Below, piece after piece: positions 15,884 to 24,128 of a stretch of DNA of 64,000 nucleotides. The DNA is from 40CM-2-70-7 sp035631315. Its GTDB lineage: Bacteria > Gemmatimonadota > Gemmatimonadetes > Gemmatimonadales > GWC2-71-9. Each line of letters starts with the position of its first letter. Position 1 is the first letter of the stretch. The translations under genes were made by a program, and so were the position numbers. Below the pieces are notes generated by a model. That model worked only from the letters and a program-made list of their open reading frames with translations. It made no database searches and was not told where the DNA came from. The DNA is taken from assembly GCA_035631315.1 (NCBI GenBank), contig DASQIZ010000085.1, forward strand, positions 1 through 64,000. The letters run 5' to 3'.

Positions 15884-16406
15884 GGCCGCGCTCTTCGCGT
15901 CCTCCCGTCCACTGACGGTCGAGGAGCTCGCGACGCTCGACGCCGAGTCGGGGGAGGCGGCGGTGCGCGCGGCCCTCGAGGAGATCGCCGCGGAATTCGA
16001 CGGGGACCGGCACGGCGTGAGCCTGACGGAGATCGCGGGCGGCTGGCAGTTCCTCACGCGCCGCGAGCATGCCGAGTCGATCGACCGCGCGGCGTTCGCG
16101 CTGCGACCGCGGCGGCTGTCTCCCGCCGCGCTTGAAACGCTCGCCATCATCGCGTACCGCCAGCCGGTGGGGCGGATCGAAGTGGACGAAATCCGCGGCG
16201 TGGACTCGGGAGCCGTCATCGACAAGCTGGTCGAGCGCGGTCTCATCGAAGTCGCGTCCCGCGGAGAAGGACTGGGCCGCCCGCTGCTCTACGGTACGAC
16301 GCCGCAATTCCTCGAGCTCCTCGGTCTCGTCGACCTGGAGGAGCTGCCGCGGCTCGAAGAGCTGTCGGTCGCCCTCCGCCCGCCCGCGCCGGCCGAACCC
16401 GAATGA
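15858..16406 (+). CDS. scpB: Segregation and condensation protein B
   Basis: A 182-residue protein with two winged-helix domains. Typical ScpB segments are 'LLEAALFASSRPLTVEEL', 'AALETLAIIAYRQPVGRIE' and 'GRPLLYGTTPQFLELLGL'. ScpB dimers bind the ScpA kleisin in the SMC complex. It starts with GTG inside the scpA end and its stop overlaps the rluB start by 4 nt, giving the common scpA-scpB-rluB order. Confidence 0.95.
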   Translation: MSPLAKLLEAALFASSRPLTVEELATLDAESGEAAVRAALEEIAAEFDGDRHGVSLTEIAGGWQFLTRREHAESIDRAAFALRPRRLSPAALETLAIIAYRQPVGRIEVDEIRGVDSGAVIDKLVERGLIEVASRGEGLGRPLLYGTTPQFLELLGLVDLEELPRLEELSVALRPPAPAEPE

Positions 16407-17125
16407 CCGAGATGCGCCTGCAGCGCGCCCTGGCGCGCGCAGGCGTGACGTCCCGGCGCAAAGCCGAGGACTTGATCCGCGCCGGACGGGTGCGGGTGGA
16501 CGGCGTCGTCGCCGAGATCGGTTCGAAAGTCGATCCCGGCCGGCAGCGCGTCACCGTGGACGGCAAACCGCTCGCCGCGCCGTCCGTCGCCTGGTTCGCC
16601 CTCAACAAGCCCATCGGCTACGTGGTCAGTCGCGGAGATCCTGAAGGACGCAGGACCATCTTCGACCTCCTCCCGAAAGTGCCCGGCCTCACCTACGTTG
16701 GGCGCCTGGACGTGATGACGTCGGGGCTCCTGATCTGCACCACCGACGGCGATGCGGCGCACCGGATGACGCATCCCAAGTTCGCGGTCGAACGGACCTA
16801 TTGGCTGCGTGTGCATGGCCAGCCCGTGTCCGAAGTGCGCCAGGCGCTCTCCGGCCGTCCCGTGATCGAGGGACGTCCGGTCGTCATTCGCGCGGTTCGT
16901 GTGCGCCCGGCCGGAAAGGGGAGGAGCGTCGAAGTGGAGCTGACGCTGGCGGAGGGACGTCACCGGATCGTCCGGCGTCTGGCGGAGGAATTGGGATTGA
17001 AGGTCGAGTGGCTGCACCGCGTGTCGTACGGTCCGGTGCGGCTCGGCAAACTTCCGGAAGGACAGTGGCGCGCCCTCACGCCGCGCGAGATCGACGCCAT
17101 CGGACGGATCCATGCACCTCGCTGA
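16403..17125 (+). CDS. rluB: 23S rRNA pseudouridine synthase, RluB family
   Basis: A 240-residue enzyme with an N-terminal S4 RNA-binding domain ('RLQRALARAGVTSRRKAEDL') and a pseudouridine synthase domain. The catalytic Asp is in 'YVGRLDVMTSGLL'; 'ALNKPIGYVVS' and 'EGRHRIVRRL' are RsuA/RluB-family motifs. It probably isomerises a uridine in the peptidyl-transferase region of 23S rRNA. RluB versus RluE/RsuA specificity is inferred from the scpAB context. It overlaps the next gene by 14 nt. Confidence 0.9.
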   Translation: MTEMRLQRALARAGVTSRRKAEDLIRAGRVRVDGVVAEIGSKVDPGRQRVTVDGKPLAAPSVAWFALNKPIGYVVSRGDPEGRRTIFDLLPKVPGLTYVGRLDVMTSGLLICTTDGDAAHRMTHPKFAVERTYWLRVHGQPVSEVRQALSGRPVIEGRPVVIRAVRVRPAGKGRSVEVELTLAEGRHRIVRRLAEELGLKVEWLHRVSYGPVRLGKLPEGQWRALTPREIDAIGRIHAPR

Positions 17126-18755
17126 CAAGACCGTCATGCTGCTCGGAGGCTCGGGGTTGGTGGGACACGCGGTCGCTCGCCGCGTACTCGCCAAGTCTCC
17201 CCGGCGGCTGATCCTGGTCGCGCTCTTCGAGGACGAGGTGAAGGGCGCGGCCGCCGCGCTCGCGCCGTATCGCGGCAAGGCGGAGATCGCCGTCGAGTGG
17301 GGGAACGTGTTCCTGCCGGCGACGGTCGCGCGGCACGAGCGGGGGGAGATTCTGGCGGACGCGAAGCAGCGTGCCCTCGTGATCCAGGACCAGTTCGGCG
17401 ATCTGACCGACGAGGTCCTCGATCGCAACCTCCTCCATCAACTGCTCCTGATGTACCGCCCTGATGCCGTCGTCGACAGCATCAACACCGCCACCGCATT
17501 TGCCTACCAGGACATCTTCCAGAGCGCTCGCGACCTACTTGCCGCGTCCAGCGCTGGAACACTCGACCGGGCACAGGTGGAGCAGCACATCCTGACACTG
17601 ACCATGCCCCAGCTCATCCGGCACGTGCAGATCATCACCGAGGCACTGAAACGGGCGGGGACTTCTGCGTATGTAAAGGTGGGGACGAGCGGCACCGGCG
17701 GGATGGGCTTCAACATTCCCTACACCCATTCCGAAGAGCGGCCGAGCCGCACCTTGTTGACCAAGTCGGCGGTGGCCGGTGCGCACTCGCTGCTGCTCTT
17801 TCTCCTGGGGCGGACGCCCGAGGCCCCGGCGGTGGTGGAAATCAAGCCGACGGCGACCATCGCGTGGCGCGAGATGGCCTTCGGACCGATCCGCCGTAAG
17901 GGAAAGCCGCTGCCGCTCGTGGACTGCCCCTCGCCGCTCGCGGTGAGCGAGGCCTTCCGGGATGGGGCGAAGCCGTGGAAGGATCGGGGCAAGGCGGTGC
18001 ACGGCGTGTTCATCGATGTCGGTGAGAATGGCCTGTTCGCCAAAGACGAATTCGCCACGGTCACGGCCCTGGGCCAGATGGAATTCATCACGCCCGAAGA
18101 GGTGGCGGACTACGTCATTCAGGAGCTCGAAGGACGTCCGACCGGAAGAGATGTGATCGCGGCCCTGGACGGCGCCACGGCCGGACCTACATATCGCGCC
18201 GGGCTGCTGCGCTCGGCCGCCCTGGGGCGGCTGGAGCAGCTGGAGAAGGAAACGGGCACGAGGTCGGTGGGATACGAAATGCTGGGTCCCCCGCGCCTCA
18301 CCAAGATGCTGTACGAGGCCTTTCTGCTTTCGAAGCTCCGGCCGTCGGTGCGCGCCCTGGCGGCTGCCGACGGAGCGGGCCTGGCAGCGGAGGCCGACGC
18401 CCTCATCGAGAAGGACGCGGGGCTCCGGGCCCACATCCTTTCCGTGGGCATTCCCATCCTGTGCGCCGACGGCGCGCGGGTGTACCGGGGAAGCTTCGTG
18501 GTGGTCCCGCCCGGAGGCGGTGATCCCCTTGCGGCGGCCCCACGCGGATGGGTAGACCTCCGTCCCGCCCATTTCGGGATGTGGGTGAAGCGGGCGCAGG
18601 CGATGGTGAGTGCGGCTCAGGCCCGGGCCGGCACGAAGGAGTCGGGCAGCGATGTCGACTGGACGGCGATCGGCGCGGATGATCCGGTGGATCCGCCGCG
18701 CTTCGCGACCTGGGTCTTCAGTCATGAAGACAAAGGAGAGCGCATCAAGCGGTAG
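17112..18755 (+). CDS. Unknown NAD(P)-binding Rossmann-fold protein
   Basis: A 547-residue protein. The N-terminus 'VMLLGGSGLVGHAVARRVL' is a dinucleotide-binding loop (GGSGLVG near residues 12-18), like SDR epimerases or saccharopine-type reductases. Further visible segments are 'DSINTATAFAYQDIF', 'VKVGTSGTGGMGFNIPYTH' and 'IKPTATIAWREMAFGPI'. No signal peptide or membrane helix is evident. The second half (after about residue 330) has no motif I recognise. The gene overlaps rluB by 14 nt and ends 40 bases before the moxR gene, whose own ribosome-binding site is clear. I cannot assign a reaction. Confidence 0.8.
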   Translation: MHLADKTVMLLGGSGLVGHAVARRVLAKSPRRLILVALFEDEVKGAAAALAPYRGKAEIAVEWGNVFLPATVARHERGEILADAKQRALVIQDQFGDLTDEVLDRNLLHQLLLMYRPDAVVDSINTATAFAYQDIFQSARDLLAASSAGTLDRAQVEQHILTLTMPQLIRHVQIITEALKRAGTSAYVKVGTSGTGGMGFNIPYTHSEERPSRTLLTKSAVAGAHSLLLFLLGRTPEAPAVVEIKPTATIAWREMAFGPIRRKGKPLPLVDCPSPLAVSEAFRDGAKPWKDRGKAVHGVFIDVGENGLFAKDEFATVTALGQMEFITPEEVADYVIQELEGRPTGRDVIAALDGATAGPTYRAGLLRSAALGRLEQLEKETGTRSVGYEMLGPPRLTKMLYEAFLLSKLRPSVRALAAADGAGLAAEADALIEKDAGLRAHILSVGIPILCADGARVYRGSFVVVPPGGGDPLAAAPRGWVDLRPAHFGMWVKRAQAMVSAAQARAGTKESGSDVDWTAIGADDPVDPPRFATWVFSHEDKGERIKR

Positions 18756-18795
18756 GGGGTAGCACGAGACGACGATTCTTGAGGGAGGCGTTGGA

Positions 18796-19785
18796 GTGGC
18801 AACGACGACTGGACGGACCTCGAAAGCCGTGACGGCCGATGCGGCGCTCGCGACCGCCCTGACCCGCGAAGTGACGAAGCGCGTCGTGGGGCAGGAGGTG
18901 ATGGTCGAGCGCTTGCTCATAGGATTGCTGACGGGTGGCCACATTCTGCTGGAAGGTGTCCCGGGGCTCGCGAAGACGCTCTCGGTCCGCACCGTGGCCG
19001 AGTGCCTGCGGATCAGTTTCTCGCGGATTCAGTTCACACCCGATCTGCTGCCGGCGGACGTCATCGGCACCATGATCTTCGATCAGAAGACGCAGGAGTT
19101 CTATCCCAAGAAGGGCCCGCTCTTCGCGAACCTCATCCTCGCGGATGAAATCAACCGCGCACCCGCCAAGGTGCAGTCGGCGCTCCTCGAGGCCATGCAG
19201 GAAAAACAGGTCACCATCGGCGGCGAGACCTTCTACCTCGGCGAACCGTTCCTCGTCCTCGCGACGCAGAACCCGATCGAGCACGAAGGCACCTACGCGC
19301 TGCCGGAGGCCCAGCTCGACCGCTTCATGCTGAAGGTGCGCGTCGGGTATCCGTCGCGGGACGCGGAGAAGGAAGTGGTGGGGCGGATGGCCTCGGGGCG
19401 GCCCATTGAAGTCGAGCGGATCGCGTCGGGTGAGGACGTGCTCGCGGCCCGCAGCGCCATCGCCGAGCTGTACATGGACCAGAAGGTGGTCGACTACATC
19501 GTGGATGTCGTCCGCGGCACCCGCGAGCCGCACGCGGTCGGCCTTCCCGAGTTGAAGCCGCTGATCGCCTTCGGGGCGAGCCCGCGGGCCTCCATCTTTC
19601 TGGCGCAGGCGGCGCGGGCCCACGCGTATCTCCGCGGCCGCTCGTACGTCGTCCCGGAAGACGTGAAAGCGATGGCGTTCGATGTCCTGCGCCACCGTGT
19701 CCTGCTCACGTTCGAAGCCGAGGCCGAGGACCTGGATTCGGACCGGGTCGTCGGCCGCATCCTCGAGGCGGTCGGCGTGCCGTGA
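18796..19785 (+). CDS. MoxR-type AAA+ ATPase
   Basis: A 329-residue AAA+ ATPase. Walker A is 'GVPGLAKT', Walker B 'LILADEINRAPAKVQ', sensor 1 'ATQNPIEHEGTY', and 'LPEAQLDRF' contains the arginine-finger region typical of MoxR. MoxR proteins act as chaperones that insert cofactors or remodel VWA-domain partners. It heads the MoxR-DUF58-Bat operon. The GTG start is preceded by GAGGGAGG. Its stop overlaps the DUF58 gene start (GTGA). Confidence 0.93.
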   Translation: MATTTGRTSKAVTADAALATALTREVTKRVVGQEVMVERLLIGLLTGGHILLEGVPGLAKTLSVRTVAECLRISFSRIQFTPDLLPADVIGTMIFDQKTQEFYPKKGPLFANLILADEINRAPAKVQSALLEAMQEKQVTIGGETFYLGEPFLVLATQNPIEHEGTYALPEAQLDRFMLKVRVGYPSRDAEKEVVGRMASGRPIEVERIASGEDVLAARSAIAELYMDQKVVDYIVDVVRGTREPHAVGLPELKPLIAFGASPRASIFLAQAARAHAYLRGRSYVVPEDVKAMAFDVLRHRVLLTFEAEAEDLDSDRVVGRILEAVGVP

Positions 19786-20657
19786 CCCCCGAGGTCCTGC
19801 GGCAGGTCAAAGGGATCGAGCTCCGCACCCGGTCCCTGGTCAACACCCTCTTCACGGGTGAGTACCGGTCGGTGTTCCGTGGGCAGGGCATCGAGTTCGC
19901 CGAAGTGCGCGCCTACCAGCAGGGTGACGACTTTCGCGCCATCGATTGGAACGTCTCCGCCCGCATGGGGACGCCGTTCGTCAAGGAGTTCATGGAGGAG
20001 CGCGAGCTCACGCTGCTCCTCATCGTGGACCACTCGGGCTCACTCCACTTCGGCCGGCCGGCGTCGAAGGCCGGGATGGCCGTCGAGATCGGTGCCGTCC
20101 TCGCGCTCGCGGCGGCCCGCCACTCCGACCGGGTCGGCGCGCTCATCTTCTCCGACCGCGTGGAGCACGTGATCCGTCCCGCGAAAGGCCGGGGCCACGC
20201 CCTGCGCGTCATCCGTGATCTGCTCGCCTTCGCGCCGCGGGGGCGGGGAACGAACCTCGGCGACGCGCTGCAGTACGCACTCAAGCTCCTCCGACACCGG
20301 GCGGTGGTGGTCCTGATTTCGGATTTCCGGGCCGAGGGATGGGAGGAGCCGCTGGCCCGGCTCGCCAACCGTCACGACGTCGTCGCGATCACGATCGACG
20401 ATCCGCGCGAGACGAACCTCCCCGATGCAGGGTGGGTGGAGCTCGAGGACGCGGAGTCCGGACAGCGAGTGCTGGTGGACACGGGGCATGAAGGCACCCG
20501 CGGGAAGGTCCGGCTGGCCGCGGAGCGCACCATCCAGGAGCGGCAGAAAAAGCTCCGCCGCGCCGGCGTCGATTTGATCTCCCTGCAGACGCACGTCCCC
20601 TACGCCCTCCCGCTGCGCAAGGCGTTTGCGGAACGGGCGCGGCGGCTCAAGCGCTGA
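19782..20657 (+). CDS. DUF58 domain protein
   Basis: A 291-residue DUF58 protein with the hallmark 'LFTGEYRSVFRGQGIEFAE' followed by 'YQQGDDFRAIDWNVSARMG'. A VWA-like core begins at 'LLLIVDHSGSLHFG', a degenerate metal site. No membrane segment is seen. DUF58 proteins accompany MoxR ATPases and Bat proteins, and their molecular role is unclear. It starts with GTG coupled to the MoxR gene and is followed 2 bases later by a small membrane protein gene. Confidence 0.92.
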   Translation: MTPEVLRQVKGIELRTRSLVNTLFTGEYRSVFRGQGIEFAEVRAYQQGDDFRAIDWNVSARMGTPFVKEFMEERELTLLLIVDHSGSLHFGRPASKAGMAVEIGAVLALAAARHSDRVGALIFSDRVEHVIRPAKGRGHALRVIRDLLAFAPRGRGTNLGDALQYALKLLRHRAVVVLISDFRAEGWEEPLARLANRHDVVAITIDDPRETNLPDAGWVELEDAESGQRVLVDTGHEGTRGKVRLAAERTIQERQKKLRRAGVDLISLQTHVPYALPLRKAFAERARRLKR

Positions 20658-20659
20658 CC

Positions 20660-21493
20660 GTGAGTCCGTTCCTGCTGGTGCTGCTGATGCTGCGGGGGGC
20701 GTCCCCGGACGTCGCGGACAGTCAGTGGATGATTTCGCCTCCATCGCCCACCGTCGGCGATACCATCTGGCTCTTCCGGGTCGTTTCTCATGCTCCGGAC
20801 TGGCGCGTCCGCCCCGGCGCGTTCGACAATCAGGGTGACGTGGTATCACTCGGTGATCCCCTGGTGCAATTCGGGGCGACCGCGGACACGGTGCGCTACG
20901 CGGTCGTGGCCTGGACGGCGGGATCGCACCGGTTTCCGCTCCCGTCGCTCTGGTTGATGGGCAGCGGTGGACGCTCGGATTCGCTCGGGGGCGGCACCGG
21001 AACGGTGTTCGTCCGCAGCGTGATCCCCGAAGACAGTCTGCGCCCCGCACCCAAGGCCCTCCTGCCTCCACTCGACCCGCAGCCGGCCCATCTCTGGCCT
21101 CCACTGCTCGCCGGCGCACTCGGAGTCGGCGCCCTGGTCACGGCGATCCGCATCCGCCGGCGAACCGCGCCCGGCACGGTGCCACCGGCAGAATTCGTCA
21201 CGGGTGGCGGAGCACCCGACGCGCGGTGGCTCGCCGCCGGAGAGCCGAAGGCGGTGGCGGCACGGGCGACCCGCGTCCTGCGCCAGGCGCTGGCCCGCGT
21301 GGTCCCGGACGCGGTGGAATCCTTGCCGGTGCGGGAGGCGCTCGACGCGGCGGAGGGCAAGATGCCCGGCGCGACCTTCCGCCGGGTGCGTGATGCATTG
21401 CTCACGCTGGATCAGGTCGCGTATGCCGTGGCGCATGGGACTGACGTTGCGCGGGTCGCGGCCGACGCCCGGACTCTGGCGCGGGAGTTGTGA
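20660..21493 (+). CDS. Bat-operon membrane protein of unknown function
   Basis: A 277-residue protein. A short hydrophobic N-terminus ('SPFLLVLLMLRG') may be a signal peptide. Residues 20-125 look like a beta-rich extracytoplasmic domain, one membrane helix lies near 149-167 ('LWPPLLAGALGVGALVTAI'), and a helical cytoplasmic tail follows. The position between DUF58 and the VWA protein matches a small accessory gene often found in Bat operons (DUF4381-like). I infer a role in the same membrane complex. Start is GTG at 20660, and its end overlaps the batA-like gene by 4 nt. Confidence 0.75.
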   Translation: MSPFLLVLLMLRGASPDVADSQWMISPPSPTVGDTIWLFRVVSHAPDWRVRPGAFDNQGDVVSLGDPLVQFGATADTVRYAVVAWTAGSHRFPLPSLWLMGSGGRSDSLGGGTGTVFVRSVIPEDSLRPAPKALLPPLDPQPAHLWPPLLAGALGVGALVTAIRIRRRTAPGTVPPAEFVTGGGAPDARWLAAGEPKAVAARATRVLRQALARVVPDAVESLPVREALDAAEGKMPGATFRRVRDALLTLDQVAYAVAHGTDVARVAADARTLAREL

Positions 21494-22482
21494 GTCCCGT
21501 GTCCTTCGCGCGTCCTTTCCTTCTTCTCCTGCTGCTCGCCATCCCCATCTGGTGGTGGCTCCGTCGCAGGCGCCTCGTGAGGTTCGGTGGCGTCCGGATG
21601 AGCGACGTCGGAGCGGCCGCCGGCGTGGTGGGCCGGCGCTGGCCTGCGCGTCTGCCGCTGATTCTCCGGTCCCTGGGTGTGGCCGCCTGGATCATCGCTG
21701 CGGCGGGCCCGCACGTGGGACTGGGGCGCTCCGAAGTGAAGAGCGAAGGCATTTCGATCGTGCTCGCGGTGGACGTGTCGAGCAGCATGCTCTCGCAAGA
21801 CTTCGCTCCCGCCGACCGCATCGACGTGGCGAAGCAGACCGCCATCGACTTCGTCCGGGACCGGCCCGACGACCGCATCGGTCTTGTGGCGTTCGCCGCC
21901 CAGGCCCTCTCGCTGGTGCCGATCACCACCGACTACGGCGTACTCGAACAAGCCCTGGGCGATCTCCACGTGGGCACCGTGAGCGAAGACGGCACGGCGA
22001 TCGGCACCGCGATCGGCACGGCCGCGAGCCGTCTGCGCCGGGCGCCGGGGAAATCGAAGGTCGTCGTGCTGCTCACCGATGGCGTCAACAACCGCGGGCT
22101 CGTAGATCCGCGGACCGCCGCACAGGCAGCCGCGGCCTTCGGCGTGCGCATCTACACGATCGGCGTCGGGACGGAGGGTGAAGCGCCGGTGCCGACGGGG
22201 CAGGGTCTCGAAGGCATGCGCTACCAGACCATGCCGGTGGAACTCGACGAACGTCTGCTCGGCGACGTGGCGACGATGACCGGGGGCCGCTACTTCCGCG
22301 CGACCGACTCGCAATCGCTCCGCGAGATCTTCGGGGAAATCGACCGCCTCGAGAAGACGCCGGTGCGTCAGGTGGTGAGCCGCCGCTTCGACGAATCCTA
22401 CAGAGTGCCGCTCGCCATCGGACTGCTCGTGCTCGCCCTCGAGATCGCGCTGTCCGCCACGCTCACCATCCGGGTGCCCTGA
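21490..22482 (+). CDS. batA: VWA-domain membrane protein BatA
   Basis: A 330-residue protein with N-terminal membrane helices ('FLLLLLLAIPIWWWL', then about 55-75) and a VWA domain whose metal-binding MIDAS motif is intact ('AVDVSSSML', later 'VVVLLTDGVNN'). A C-terminal membrane helix lies near 300-325. Bat proteins form an inner-membrane/periplasmic complex first linked to aerotolerance in Bacteroides; the molecular function is unresolved. It overlaps the following BatB-BatC gene by one base (TGATG). Confidence 0.9.
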   Translation: MSPVSFARPFLLLLLLAIPIWWWLRRRRLVRFGGVRMSDVGAAAGVVGRRWPARLPLILRSLGVAAWIIAAAGPHVGLGRSEVKSEGISIVLAVDVSSSMLSQDFAPADRIDVAKQTAIDFVRDRPDDRIGLVAFAAQALSLVPITTDYGVLEQALGDLHVGTVSEDGTAIGTAIGTAASRLRRAPGKSKVVVLLTDGVNNRGLVDPRTAAQAAAAFGVRIYTIGVGTEGEAPVPTGQGLEGMRYQTMPVELDERLLGDVATMTGGRYFRATDSQSLREIFGEIDRLEKTPVRQVVSRRFDESYRVPLAIGLLVLALEIALSATLTIRVP

Positions 22483-24128
22483 TGTCCTTCGACGCCCCGG
22501 TGGTGCTCCTCCTGGCCCCGCTGATCGCCGGGACCGTCTGGTTCGGCGCCGCATGGGCACGACGCGTCCGCCTGTCCCGCGCGGCCCAGTGGTCCCAGGA
22601 GACCCATGCGCGGGCCAGAGCTGCGGGCCGGTTTGCGCCGACCTCCCTCGCATTGGCCACCTTCTGTGGAACGGTCGCGCTCGCGGGGCCTCGGTGGGGC
22701 ACTGAGCGTGTGACGACGCAGGCCCGGGGGCTCGACCTGATCATCGCGGTCGACATTTCCCGCTCGATGCTCGCCGAGGACGCCGGCGGGAGCCGGTTGG
22801 CCAAGGCGGTGCGTGAGGCCAAGCGACTGGTACAGGACCAGCCGGGTGATCGCTTCGGGCTCGTGGCGTTCGCCGGCGCGGCCTACACGCTGTCGCCCCT
22901 CACTGTGGACGGCTCCGCGATCAGCCTGTACCTCGAGTCGCTCGATCCCGACATCGCGTCCGCGGGCGGCACCGCCGTCGGCCCGGCGCTGCAAACGTCG
23001 GGGTCGTTGCTCGACGCCGCACCGGATCTCTCCGACCGCGTGCTCGTGGTGTTCACCGACGGCGAGGCACACGACACGATCACCGACATCACGGCGCAGA
23101 GCGAACGGCTGGCGAAGGATGGCGTGCACGTGATCTTCGTCGCGGAAGGGGAAGCGACTCCGGCTCGCATCCCCGTTCGCGACGACCATGGCGCGCTGGT
23201 CGGCTGGCAGCGGGACGCCGATTCGTCCCTGATCGGCACCCGGCGGCGCGATGACGAGCTGACGGCGTTCGCGGACGCGGCGCATGGCAGCGTCGTGGCT
23301 GCCGACCTCCCGGATCAGGCGGGAGCTATTCGGACGTTGCTGGCCGGGTACAAACGCACCGGCAGCGCGGAGTCGCGCGCCGATAGCGGGCGCCTGCAAG
23401 CCTGGATCCCGCTCCTCGCCGGCGCATTGCTTCTGCTTGGGCAGGCCATGACTCGTCGGGCGGCGTCCCTCATCTGTTTGTTGATCGTGGCGGGCGGGAT
23501 CCGCGGGATGACGGCCCAGCAAGTGTCCCTCCGCCCACGCACCCCGGCCGCCAAGGCCTGGGAGACCCGCGATACCCTCGGCGCGCGGGCCGCGTATCTC
23601 GCGGCGCTGAACGGACGGCGCACCATCGACACCGCGTGGTACAACGCCGGGACCGCGGCCCTGGCCGCTGGGGATTGGGAGTCCGCACAGCAGGGGCTCT
23701 CGCGCGCCGCTTCGTCGCTCGATCCGGAGGTACGCTTCCGCGCGCTCTACAACATCGGCGTGCTCGCGTTCCGGCTCGCCAAGGTCGACAGCGCGAACCG
23801 GGATGCACACCTCGGAGACGCCGAGAAGGCGTACCGCGAGGCGTTGCTGATCAAGCCGCACCACGCCGCCGCCAAATGGAACCTCGAGCTGGCGACGCGG
23901 CGACGCGGGGGAAGTGGCGGTGCGAACAATCCGTCACCGCAGGGAGGCGGGGGCTCGAGCAACCAGAACCCGCAGCCCAATGGCGGAAGTCGCGCGCAAG
24001 ATCGCGCGCTGTCGACCGGTCAGGCCGATGAGATCCTGAGATCCATCGGGCAGGAGGAGCTGCGCGCCCGGCGGGACAAGTCAGGCCGTGTGAAGCGGTC
24101 GGGCGAACCTGATTTGAAGGACTGGTAA
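22482..24128 (+). CDS. BatB-BatC fusion (VWA domain plus TPR)
   Basis: A 548-residue protein. Residues 1-70 hold N-terminal membrane helices. A VWA domain spans about 85-290 with MIDAS 'DISRSM' at 91-96 and 'VFTDGEAHD'. Two hydrophobic segments follow: 305-322 ('WIPLLAGALLLLG', the usual BatB C-terminal helix) and 323-345 ('MTRRAASLICLLIVAGGI'), which looks like a retained signal peptide. TPR-like repeats at 355-470 and a Gly/Asn/Gln-rich tail match BatC. In other bacteria BatB and BatC are separate, so this is a gene fusion or a gene with internal re-initiation at M323 (23448). Confidence 0.87.
   Translation: MSFDAPVVLLLAPLIAGTVWFGAAWARRVRLSRAAQWSQETHARARAAGRFAPTSLALATFCGTVALAGPRWGTERVTTQARGLDLIIAVDISRSMLAEDAGGSRLAKAVREAKRLVQDQPGDRFGLVAFAGAAYTLSPLTVDGSAISLYLESLDPDIASAGGTAVGPALQTSGSLLDAAPDLSDRVLVVFTDGEAHDTITDITAQSERLAKDGVHVIFVAEGEATPARIPVRDDHGALVGWQRDADSSLIGTRRRDDELTAFADAAHGSVVAADLPDQAGAIRTLLAGYKRTGSAESRADSGRLQAWIPLLAGALLLLGQAMTRRAASLICLLIVAGGIRGMTAQQVSLRPRTPAAKAWETRDTLGARAAYLAALNGRRTIDTAWYNAGTAALAAGDWESAQQGLSRAASSLDPEVRFRALYNIGVLAFRLAKVDSANRDAHLGDAEKAYREALLIKPHHAAAKWNLELATRRRGGSGGANNPSPQGGGGSSNQNPQPNGGSRAQDRALSTGQADEILRSIGQEELRARRDKSGRVKRSGEPDLKDW

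Noticed and set aside
22001..22025. Direct repeat of GATCGGCAC in batA
   Set aside because: It encodes a Gly-Thr-Ala-Ile-Gly-Thr stretch within the VWA domain and reflects the protein sequence.
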